From Vagococcus intermedius (GTDB lineage Bacteria > Bacillota > Bacilli > Lactobacillales > Vagococcaceae), in contig NZ_CP110232.1 in assembly GCF_029144185.1 (NCBI RefSeq), forward strand, positions 2,004,164 to 2,068,163: a DNA stretch of 64,000 nt. The letters run 5' to 3'. A program made the translations under genes and the position numbers. The notes below the pieces were generated by a model, which did not search any database, was not told the origin of the DNA, and worked only from the letters and a program-made list of their open reading frames with translations. Shown here piece after piece: positions 55,953 to 63,269 of this stretch (its first letter is position 1; each line of letters starts with the position of its first letter).

Positions 55953-56827
55953 TGCCACATATACTCTTTAAATCGTTGGCTAGCTATCGACAAAGGATTG
56001 GTTGTGTGCCAATACATATAAATAGTTTGTTCCCGTTCAATCTCATCAATATTAAGCTCTGCTACTTTCCCCTGTTTCAACGCTTCTTCAGCCAATTTTC
56101 TTTGACAAACATAGACTCCCTGTCCCCCTTCTACCGCATCTAGTGCTTCCAAAGGATGATTGACCCTCACCTTAAAAAATGGCATAGTTAGTTTTTCTTG
56201 ACTATAAAGCTCTTCCAACCAACTTTTTGTATAACTACCAGCATCCCGACCGATAAAAGGTATCTCTGAAAGATCTGATAAAACTACTGAGCCTTTTGTT
56301 AGGTAATGATCCGTTTCAATTAAAAAAACAAACTCACCAACAAAGACTTTAAAGCGCTCTAACTTAGCCGAAAATGATTTGAAATCGCCAGCTAACATAA
56401 GGTCAACTTTGCCAGTTTCTAACTCCTTCAATCCTTCTTTAGAGCTAAGCGTTGCTATCTCAAATGAACTAGTTGGGTCTTGCTCTTGATAGGCTTTTTG
56501 CCACTCAGGTAATAAATAACGGGTACTTACATAATTACCAGCAAGACGAATCACTGCATTTTGTTCTCTTTGCTGATCTTCTACTCTCTTTAAAATTTTC
56601 ATTTCTACTGCAAATAAATCCTGTGCATAGCCATATATTTCTTGACCAATATCAGTCAATTTAATCCCTCTACCTAGCGGAATTAATAATGTTACTCCTA
56701 GTTCTCTTTCCAATTTTTTGATTTGTGCTGTCACGGCTGGTTGACTAATTCTTAAAGTTTCAGCTGCTACAGTAACACTTTGGTATCTTGCCGTTTCATA
56801 AAATAATCGTAAGCTATGTAAATTCAT
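55940..56827 (-). CDS. LysR-family transcriptional regulator
   Basis: LTTR of 295 aa: N-terminal winged helix-turn-helix (LRLFYETARYQSVTVAAETL and RISQPAVTAQIKKLE) and a periplasmic-binding-like effector domain (from about residue 90). Similar proteins include the CysL/CbbR-like group, but the effector is not predictable from the sequence. The ATG at 56827 follows GAGGGAG. It is divergent from the histidine phosphatase gene (109-bp gap), the classic LTTR position for regulating its neighbour, so that phosphatase is a candidate target. Confidence 0.88.
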   Translation of the reverse strand: MNLHSLRLFYETARYQSVTVAAETLRISQPAVTAQIKKLERELGVTLLIPLGRGIKLTDIGQEIYGYAQDLFAVEMKILKRVEDQQREQNAVIRLAGNYVSTRYLLPEWQKAYQEQDPTSSFEIATLSSKEGLKELETGKVDLMLAGDFKSFSAKLERFKVFVGEFVFLIETDHYLTKGSVVLSDLSEIPFIGRDAGSYTKSWLEELYSQEKLTMPFFKVRVNHPLEALDAVEGGQGVYVCQRKLAEEALKQGKVAELNIDEIEREQTIYMYWHTTNPLSIASQRFKEYMWQLEK

Positions 56828-56935
56828 GGGCTCCCTCATTCATTAGTTTTAGTTATGATTTATTGCTTAAGTTGTATTATATTCTTTTTATTTCTCGTAG
56901 TATAGTTTAACTATCACATAACACGGAGGAATATT

Positions 56936-57541
56936 ATGACGATATTAGCTTTTGTCAGACATGGTCAGACAGAATGGAATCACCAACAACGAATGCAAGG
57001 TCGAAAAAATTCTATGCTTACAGATGTAGGCGTGAAACAAGCACAATCACTTCAAAATAAATTAGCAACAGTCGACTTCGATGCTTGTTATGTTAGTCCT
57101 AGTTTGAGAGCCATTCAAACAGCTGAGCTGATTATTCACAATACGCAACACTCGCTTTTGATAGATGAGCGGTTACAAGAAATTGATATGGGCGCATGGG
57201 AAGGCCAGCTAGCCAAAACGATTGAACAAGAATCAGCTGATGAATGGTTCGCTTTTTGGCATCAACCTGACACATTTAAAGCTTTAAATGGAGGTGAAAA
57301 TTTTACAGAGGTAGAACAACGAATCGCCTCATTTTTAGCAGACTTACTTTCTGAACAAACTGATAAGACCTATTTAATCGTGTCTCATCGGCTTACAATT
57401 AAGGTTGCTTTAAATTTTTTATTAAAACACTCGCTCTCACACTTAAATCAGCTACCTGACATCAAGCCCAATAGTTTAAGTATTTTTGACACACAAACTG
57501 ATAGTATAATCAGTTATAGCGATATAAGTCACTACGAATAA
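56936..57541 (+). CDS. Histidine phosphatase family protein (phosphoglycerate-mutase-like)
   Basis: Protein of 201 aa with the phosphohistidine motif FVRHGQTEWN (Arg8, His9), QGRKNSMLTDVGVKQA and the acid/base stretch EIDMGAWEG. The second catalytic His is in VSHRLTIK, where Arg replaces the Gly usual in the SHG motif. It is more likely a broad phosphatase of the CobC/PhoE/GpmB type than a glycolytic mutase. GGAGG precedes the ATG. The long 3' region holds the candidate small RNA. Confidence 0.87.
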   Translation: MTILAFVRHGQTEWNHQQRMQGRKNSMLTDVGVKQAQSLQNKLATVDFDACYVSPSLRAIQTAELIIHNTQHSLLIDERLQEIDMGAWEGQLAKTIEQESADEWFAFWHQPDTFKALNGGENFTEVEQRIASFLADLLSEQTDKTYLIVSHRLTIKVALNFLLKHSLSHLNQLPDIKPNSLSIFDTQTDSIISYSDISHYE

Positions 57542-57659
57542 ATTCAACATCCTTTAGACACCTTAAGTATTTCTTAGTAATCTTAAAACTTATTTAGCAA
57601 ATAATTCAAAAACTAACTGACACTTCGTCATAATTTATTCACAATTCTAGCCTATTATA

Positions 57660-57769
57660 TAGACATACCAACAAAACAACCTATTAGAAAAACTTTTTCA
57701 TTATTTACTCCTCCAAAGTAAATAAAAATCTCCCTTAAAGCACCTACTTCCCAGTAGGTGCTTTTTTTG
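57660..57769 (+). ncRNA. Candidate small RNA with C-rich loops
   Basis: About 100 nt with sRNA hallmarks. A 9-bp hairpin (TTATTTACT / AGTAAATAA, 57701-57725) displays CCTCCAA in its loop. An unpaired TCCC follows (57731-57734). A 12-bp terminator stem (AAAGCACCTACT / AGTAGGTGCTTT, 57737-57764) has the loop TCCC and a run of Ts. Accessible UCCC/CCUCC motifs pair with Shine-Dalgarno sequences in many Gram-positive sRNAs. A TATTAT at 57653-57658 may be the -10, but I find no good -35, so it could instead be cut from the phosphatase mRNA's 3' end. Confidence 0.45.
57737..57769 (+). terminator. Terminator of the candidate sRNA / phosphatase transcript
   Basis: Perfect 12-bp stem, UCCC tetraloop, followed by TTTTTTT-like tract on the plus strand only. 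Confidence 0.9.
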
Positions 57770-57780
57770 TTAGAAAAAGA

Positions 57781-57805
57781 GGCTTAAGCATGAGATTCTT
57801 AAGCC
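57781..57805 (-). terminator. Terminator at the 3' end of the minus-strand element
   Basis: GGCTTAAG / CTTAAGCC stem, 9-base loop, then TCTTTTTCT on the minus strand. It faces the plus-strand terminator only 12 bp away. Confidence 0.7.
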
Positions 57806-58012
57806 CTTTCATCCACTTACAAAACCAATGACACTGTCCCTAAACGGTTAACTAGCTAGTCGATTCATAATAACCTCTGACCCAAACATATACTCCGACT
57901 ATATCAGCTTGAGGTCTATCTATAACTTGCCTCTCCGAAGGTCACCTTGGCGAATCACTTTATTTAAAAATACGTTCGTCATGTTCCAATTTATCTTGAT
58001 CATAAGCATAGC

Positions 58013-58052
58013 AAGAAGTAGCGACATTGGAGGCCCAACGTCGCTACTTCTT
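58013..58052. repeat. 13-bp perfect inverted repeat after the SNF2 gene
   Basis: AAGAAGTAGCGAC and its complement, separated by 14 bases and starting 9 bp after the SNF2 stop codon. The minus strand lacks a T-run after it, so it is not a normal terminator; it may protect the mRNA 3' end or belong to the larger element here. Confidence 0.7.
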
Positions 58053-58060
58053 CATGTTTT

Positions 58061-61000
58061 CTATTCCGGTAAGTCTAACACACCACCATTTAATATTTCT
58101 CGAATATCATCTTCAGTTAATTTTCCTAATTCTTTTTCGGCCGGTGTCGTCATCACTTTAGCAAATAAATCTCGCTTGTCTTGTTGTAACTGATCCATCT
58201 TTTCCTCAATAGTTCCTTCGGCAATCAAACGCCAAACTTCGACCACTTTCTTTTGACCCATACGATGAGCTCTACCGGCTGCTTGTTCTTCTACCGCAGG
58301 ATTCCACCATAAATCATATAAAATAACCGTATCAGCACCTGTTAAATTGAGACCTGTTCCGCCTGCTTTTAGTGAAATTAAAAAGACATCTTTTTCTCCC
58401 TCGTTAAAAGCATCAACCATCTTTAAGCGCTCTTCTGGTTTGGTACTCCCACGTAAATAAAAACTATCAATCGCCAACTCTTGTAACTCAGTTTCTATCA
58501 AAGATAACATACTTGTAAATTGAGAAAAAAGTAAAATTCGGCGTCCATTCGCTTTGGCAGATAAAATCAAATCTTTTACTTGCTCTAGCTTGCCAGATTC
58601 TCCCGCGTAATCCTCAATAAATAAACGTGGATCACAACAAATCTGACGTAGACGAGTTAAGCCTGCCAAAATAGACATTCGATTCTGTTTAAAATCAGTC
58701 GATGACATTCCATTAACTGAGGCTTGCATTTGTCTTAAATAAGCCATATAAACTTTTTTCTGTTCGTCTGTCAAAGCTGAATACAAATTGGTTTCTATTT
58801 TATCAGGCAGATCTTTCAGTACATGACGCTTATCGCGTCTTAAAATAAAGGGTTGAATCATTCTTGCAATTTCTTCTGTAGCCATTTTTTTAAACTTTGT
58901 CTTAGGTGGGAAAAAACCAGGCATCAGCATATGAAACAACGCCCAAAGTTCTTCAATATCATTTTCAACAGGTGTCCCACTTAAAGCAAAACGTTGCACT
59001 GTTTTTAAATCTTTCATGGCTTGAAATGTTTTAGTTGCTGAATTTTTAATAGCCTGTGCCTCATCCAAAATCAGACAGTGCCATTTAGTCTCTTGATAAA
59101 ATTCAATATCTTGGCGCACACCAGCGTATGATGTAATAATGACATCGTACGCTGAGGTTTCTGCCAATAGTTTTTGTCGGTCTTTTTTACTCCCTGTTAC
59201 AATGATTGTTTTTAAATTAGGAGCAAACTTTGCACACTCAACTTGCCAGTTATAAATCAAACTGGCAGGTGCGACGACTATCGAAGGTTCTTTTACTCGG
59301 CCAGTTTCTTTCTCTGACAACAAGTAGGCAATTGCTTGAACTGTTTTACCCAATCCCATATCATCTGCTAAGATCCCTCCAAAATGATATTTACTCAAGA
59401 CCTTAAACCAACGGTAGCCTTCTTCTTGGTAGCTTCTCAATGTCGCCCTTAGACCTTTCGGTAGCGCTACGTCATAAGCTGCTGGATGAGTTAGCTCTTC
59501 GACTAATTCTGTAAAATCTAAGCTGAATTCTGTTTCAGTTATTCCCTCAAAAGCTTCTTCTACTTGTAAGCCAAGGTGCTTAGGAACAACTAAGTGCCCA
59601 TCCTGATAACTTAGATAGCCTCTAAGTTTAGCCAAAGCTTCACTTGTTTGTTGAAAGTCTTCCGTTTCTAATGAAATAATTTGACCATTTTCTAGTTGAT
59701 GAAACGCTTTTTTTTCAAGTAAGCTTCCAACTAAAGCAGTGATTTCTGTTTCATCAATGTTAGAAATATCAAAACGAATATCTAACCACGAGCCTTCTTC
59801 AGACAAATCAATTTGAGGTTGATACTGCACTGCCTCTAAGTACTGACTACTCAAACTATCTTCTACAACAACCTCTGTTACTTGTCTAAATTTAGGAAGT
59901 TCACTGGTAAATAATTCGTATAAGGCTTGCCCACTTGGCAATGTTTTTTGAAAATTGGTTGCCCTTTTAACGTAACCGGCATGTTCCAATAATTTTAATA
60001 ACCGGCTTTCTTGAATATTATCCCTTACAACTAAGCTAGTTAGCTCAGTCTTGGTTGTAAGATTAGGATCAGTGGAGACAATCTCCTCACCATAACGAAA
60101 ATCTACTCTCGCACAAAGCTTATCCTCTGATATGCTTAATACAATCTGACTTTTTAAAGGGTAATGTACCAATTCCTGCGCCAAAATATCATCTACCACA
60201 ATCTCACCAATTTCGGACAACTCCGGTAAAACATATGAAAATAAATCTGCCACCTCGGTTTGGTCATAAAAAACTTCTGGTTTTTCTGTTCTTTTCAACA
60301 ATTGCTGTAGCATATCATAAATTTCTTGTTGTCTCTTAGATAGTTCATACATGGTTTGACCGCAATTTGCCCAACTATAACTAGACCAATAGCCATCTAG
60401 TGGGTTGTCAATCATTAATAAATAACCAGATTTTTTAGGTTTTATTCTAAAAGTTAATGGCAATGTTTCGGTTGTAAAACGAATATATTCTCGCTGTTTT
60501 TTATTAATAACTAACTGTAATTTTTGTGCTTGTTGTAATTTTAAGATAAGTTCCTTAACAGCATGATTAGGGAGTAGTAAGTAGCGTTGCTTGATACTCC
60601 CTTTAACCTGAATCCCATTACTAGCTAATAATTGATTACTGCGATAAATAGCTAAAATTTCTCGTAACAATTGACGGTCACTTTCATTAAAATTGGTATA
60701 ATTTAATGAAAACTCACGTTGCTCATCTAAGCGATAAACGCCTTGTTGCTCAAACAATTTTAAAAATTCGCCAACATTTTTCACAACATACAGCCGCTCA
60801 TTTAAAAAACCAATCTTCAAGGCCAATCCAAAAACATTTTTTTCTGGATGATAACTTGAAACTTCCACACTATCTATCTGGAACCCGATTTGGAGAGCTT
60901 GATGTTCTTGCAAGACCTTCTCAGTCATCTCTTGTTGTAACTTAGTAAAACCATTTGTAAATAAACTAGCTAAGCTTGGGGCTTTATAGGTCTGTTTCAA

Positions 61001-61279
61001 CGTTGGATTTTGCTTTAACACACGGTTTAACCCCTTATCTCTCAACGTCAACTCTACTGCTACAGTATGTTTACAGTAGTGATGCTCGTGCCAAAACTGA
61101 CAAGTACAGCGATCATTTTCTTTTGGCGTCCCATCTAATTCTATTTGATATATTTTTGACCCAATAACATCTGCGTGCCAGATTTCATGGGTTAAGTCTT
61201 GTGTAATACCAGTCACACGGCCGTCATCTGCATAACGCCGGCCTAACTGTACCGTTTTTTCAGGAATACTCCACTTCAT
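58061..61279 (-). CDS. SNF2-family helicase with N-terminal SWIM zinc finger
   Basis: Swi2/Snf2-type DNA translocase of 1072 aa. A SWIM-type Cys/His cluster lies near the N-terminus (CTC...CKH in DRCTCQFWHEHHYCKH). A long middle region of about 480 residues without recognised motifs follows. The C-terminal ATPase core has DDMGLGKTVQ (Walker A), LDEAQAIKN (DEAQ box), LSGTPVEND, and QAAGRAHRMGQ. Bacterial members resemble RapA-like remodelers, but the role is unknown. The ATG at 61279 has AGG about 9 bases upstream and gives the start MKWSIPEKTVQLG; the TTG at 61348 has a poorly spaced site. Confidence 0.9.
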   Translation of the reverse strand: MKWSIPEKTVQLGRRYADDGRVTGITQDLTHEIWHADVIGSKIYQIELDGTPKENDRCTCQFWHEHHYCKHTVAVELTLRDKGLNRVLKQNPTLKQTYKAPSLASLFTNGFTKLQQEMTEKVLQEHQALQIGFQIDSVEVSSYHPEKNVFGLALKIGFLNERLYVVKNVGEFLKLFEQQGVYRLDEQREFSLNYTNFNESDRQLLREILAIYRSNQLLASNGIQVKGSIKQRYLLLPNHAVKELILKLQQAQKLQLVINKKQREYIRFTTETLPLTFRIKPKKSGYLLMIDNPLDGYWSSYSWANCGQTMYELSKRQQEIYDMLQQLLKRTEKPEVFYDQTEVADLFSYVLPELSEIGEIVVDDILAQELVHYPLKSQIVLSISEDKLCARVDFRYGEEIVSTDPNLTTKTELTSLVVRDNIQESRLLKLLEHAGYVKRATNFQKTLPSGQALYELFTSELPKFRQVTEVVVEDSLSSQYLEAVQYQPQIDLSEEGSWLDIRFDISNIDETEITALVGSLLEKKAFHQLENGQIISLETEDFQQTSEALAKLRGYLSYQDGHLVVPKHLGLQVEEAFEGITETEFSLDFTELVEELTHPAAYDVALPKGLRATLRSYQEEGYRWFKVLSKYHFGGILADDMGLGKTVQAIAYLLSEKETGRVKEPSIVVAPASLIYNWQVECAKFAPNLKTIIVTGSKKDRQKLLAETSAYDVIITSYAGVRQDIEFYQETKWHCLILDEAQAIKNSATKTFQAMKDLKTVQRFALSGTPVENDIEELWALFHMLMPGFFPPKTKFKKMATEEIARMIQPFILRRDKRHVLKDLPDKIETNLYSALTDEQKKVYMAYLRQMQASVNGMSSTDFKQNRMSILAGLTRLRQICCDPRLFIEDYAGESGKLEQVKDLILSAKANGRRILLFSQFTSMLSLIETELQELAIDSFYLRGSTKPEERLKMVDAFNEGEKDVFLISLKAGGTGLNLTGADTVILYDLWWNPAVEEQAAGRAHRMGQKKVVEVWRLIAEGTIEEKMDQLQQDKRDLFAKVMTTPAEKELGKLTEDDIREILNGGVLDLPE

Positions 61280-61420
61280 AGCAATTGCCTCATTTCTAGC
61301 TGCACCATAGATTTTCTCAAGTAATAAAAAACTTACCTGTTGCAACAATTTTTAAGCTTCCCTCCATTATAACAAATAACTAGCAATTAATTAAAGAAAG
61401 TAAGCAGAAACTCTGACTAA

Positions 61421-61460
61421 AAAAGAAAAAGACGAGAACCTTTTTAGATTCTAGTCTCTT
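61421..61460 (-). terminator. Terminator of plsC
   Basis: AGAC.AGAA / TTCT.GTCT stem with a central mismatch, T-rich tract on the minus strand. It begins within the last codons of plsC. Confidence 0.6.
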
Positions 61461-62080
61461 TTCTTTTTAATCTCATAAACAAAATCTGGATTAACTTCTT
61501 GATCCAATTGTTTAAATGCACTGGTCATACGACGCTCAACTTCCTCAATCCCCACTTGATTCATTTTTGTCACATCACTAATATCAATTGGATCACCAAA
61601 ACGAACGGTTACTTTTTGACGTTTAAAAAGTCCTCCTAACGTAACTGGGCCTTGATAGACAGCTGGGACAATTGGGACTTTTGCCATTTTAGCAATCAAG
61701 GCTGCGCCACCCTTTAACTCCTCAGAGTGACGTGTGCCACTGGGAAACATAATTAAACTCAAATCAGAGTTTTTTAAGGACTTAACTGGCGTTTTAATAA
61801 CACTTGGACCAGGGTTATCACGTTTAACTGGAAAAGCATGCGCTTTTTTTAATATAAAACGTAGAATAGGATTTTTAAATAATTCTTCCTTAGCCATAAA
61901 ACTAAATTCCTTGGGAGAAGCTGCTAAAGCAAAATATAAAGGATCCCACCACGTACGATGCGGGCCTACTAAAATATAATTTGTCTCTGTCGGTAATTTT
62001 TCTTTTTGTTCATAGCTAGCACGGCCATTGACAAGCCATAATAACAATCGGACAATTTGACGCATACATCTAAAAAACAT
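61451..62080 (-). CDS. plsC: 1-acyl-sn-glycerol-3-phosphate acyltransferase
   Basis: Membrane-associated acyltransferase making phosphatidic acid (209 aa). Motif I is HRTWWD (HX4D). Motif III reads FPSGTRHSEELKGG, where Ser replaces the Glu of the usual FPEGTRS. Motif II-like KRDNPG and motif IV (VPIVPAV) are also present. The N-terminus has a hydrophobic stretch (VRLLLWLV) that can dip into the membrane. It shares lipid synthesis with plsX and acpP elsewhere in this window. It is divergent from the methyltransferase gene. Confidence 0.88.
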   Translation of the reverse strand: MFFRCMRQIVRLLLWLVNGRASYEQKEKLPTETNYILVGPHRTWWDPLYFALAASPKEFSFMAKEELFKNPILRFILKKAHAFPVKRDNPGPSVIKTPVKSLKNSDLSLIMFPSGTRHSEELKGGAALIAKMAKVPIVPAVYQGPVTLGGLFKRQKVTVRFGDPIDISDVTKMNQVGIEEVERRMTSAFKQLDQEVNPDFVYEIKKKRD

Positions 62081-62171
62081 TTATTTCGCCTCACTTTTTC
62101 TATTTTCCACCATAGTATGACGAATATCAGGCTGACTTGCAAGTTTTTTCTGCTATTAGGTGACTTCGTGC

Positions 62172-62177
62172 TATAAT
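62172..62177 (+). promoter_or_regulatory. -10 box of the methyltransferase gene
   Basis: TATAAT on the plus strand 34 bp before the preferred ATG; no good -35 at 16-18 bp. It excludes the in-frame start at 62160. Confidence 0.5.
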
Positions 62178-62210
62178 ATAAAACGATTATTGCTAAAAGG
62201 AGCTTATGAC

Positions 62211-62954
62211 ATGTCAGAACTATTATATGAAAACGAACGAATTGACCAACTTTATGCCGATGATATTCAAATAATTCAAAGTCATGAGGTCTTTTCTTTT
62301 TCACTAGATGCCGTCTTACTGGCAAATTTCGCCGGACTACCAAAGCGTGGAACAATTGTGGATTTATGTGCAGGCAATGGCGCAGTAAGTCTTTTTATGA
62401 GTCGCAAAACCTCGGCACATATTATTGGCGTAGAATTACAAGAACGCTTAGCTGATATGGGCCGTCGCAGCATTCAATTAAATGGTTTAGAGTCCCAACT
62501 CTCAATGCTGACCATGGATTTAAAAAATGTTACCCATGCGATAAAAAAAGATTCGGTCGACTTAGTGGTTTGTAATCCACCTTATTTTAAAGAATTACCT
62601 ACCAATCAAAAAAATCCAAATCCTTATTTAGCCATTGCCCGTCATGAGATAAAAACAAATTTGGATACCGTTATTCAAGAATCCTCAGGTTTACTAAAAT
62701 TTAACGGGAAATTGGCAATAGTTCATCGACCAGAGCGCCTGCTAGATATTTTGGAAACTATGAAAAAATATCACATTATGCCGAAACGGGTCCAGTTTGT
62801 TTACCCTAAAAGTGGGAAAGAAGCAAATATCTTACTTGTTGAAGGGATTCGTCAGGGTAAGCCAGGCGGGCTTAAGATTTTACCTCCCCTACAAGTCTAT
62901 GATGAACAAGGAAATTACTTAGATGCAGTTAGGAGTATGCTTTATGGAGAGTAA
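62211..62954 (+). CDS. YabB/TrmN6-like SAM-dependent methyltransferase
   Basis: Rossmann-fold methyltransferase (247 aa). The SAM-binding stretch is VDLCAGNGAVSLFM; NPPYFK is the catalytic NPPY motif of N6-adenine enzymes. The closest characterised relative is TrmN6 (YfiC), which modifies A37 of tRNA-Val; YabB is the Bacillus homologue. The ATG at 62211 has AAGGAG 8 bases upstream. It overlaps the GIY-YIG gene by 11 bases, the conserved yabB-yazA pair, but rsmI (yabC), usually next, is absent. Confidence 0.9.
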   Translation: MSELLYENERIDQLYADDIQIIQSHEVFSFSLDAVLLANFAGLPKRGTIVDLCAGNGAVSLFMSRKTSAHIIGVELQERLADMGRRSIQLNGLESQLSMLTMDLKNVTHAIKKDSVDLVVCNPPYFKELPTNQKNPNPYLAIARHEIKTNLDTVIQESSGLLKFNGKLAIVHRPERLLDILETMKKYHIMPKRVQFVYPKSGKEANILLVEGIRQGKPGGLKILPPLQVYDEQGNYLDAVRSMLYGE

Positions 62955-63219
62955 AGAAATCGTCACCTCTCACTATTTTTATGTTTTACTTTGTGCTGAC
63001 AATACCTTTTATGGTGGTTACACGATTGATCCCGAAAGAAGATTGAAACAACACAATAGTGGGACCGGCGCCAAATATACTCGAGTGAAAAAGAGACAGC
63101 CGATGCAAATGATTTATAAAGAAGTATTTGACACAAAACGCGCTGCCATGCAAGCTGAGTATGCCTTTAAACAGTTAGCTCGTCATGAAAAAGAACGCTT
63201 CTTGTCAACATATCTCTAA
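62944..63219 (+). CDS. GIY-YIG family nuclease-domain protein (YazA type)
   Basis: Stand-alone GIY-YIG domain (91 aa) of the UPF0213 group: YFYVLLCADNTFYGGYTIDPERRLKQHNSG has the double Tyr-Gly signature and the conserved Arg, and Glu in KRAAMQAEYAFKQL completes the site. Biological role unknown. The ATG at 62944 has AGGAG 8 bases upstream, inside the end of the methyltransferase gene. Confidence 0.92.
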   Translation: MESKEIVTSHYFYVLLCADNTFYGGYTIDPERRLKQHNSGTGAKYTRVKKRQPMQMIYKEVFDTKRAAMQAEYAFKQLARHEKERFLSTYL

Positions 63220-63237
63220 GTAACAGACTAGTTAAAT

Positions 63238-63269
63238 AAAAAAACTCAGCCAAATGGCTGAGTTTTTTT
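63238..63269. terminator. Bidirectional terminator between the GIY-YIG and YitT genes
   Basis: AAAACTCAGCC / GGCTGAGTTTT perfect stem, AAAT loop, A- and T-runs on both sides. Confidence 0.92.

Larger units (their letters stand above)
57772..58056 (-). ncRNA. Structured element on the minus strand: long 3' UTR of the SNF2 gene or an independent RNA
   Basis: About 280 nt without a credible reading frame. At its 5' side is a 13-bp perfect hairpin (58013-58052) lacking a T-run. In the middle, GACCTCAAGC...GTTTGGGTC with an inner ATATA/TATAT helix forms a long hairpin, and GGTTA...TAACC another. It ends with GGCTTAAG / CTTAAGCC (57781-57805) and TCTTTTTCT, a terminator. No gene lies downstream, so a riboswitch is unlikely. 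A dispersed repeat is another possibility. Confidence 0.45.

Noticed and set aside
57772-58056. Could the minus-strand element be tmRNA, RNase P RNA or an M-box?
   Set aside because: No tRNA-like ends or tag frame, none of the conserved RNase P loops I would recognise, and no transporter gene downstream for a riboswitch.
57909-58193. Plus-strand open frame of 94 codons overlapping the end of the SNF2 gene
   Set aside because: No ribosome binding site, antisense to a real gene over its last third, and composed of hairpin-forming DNA in the first part.
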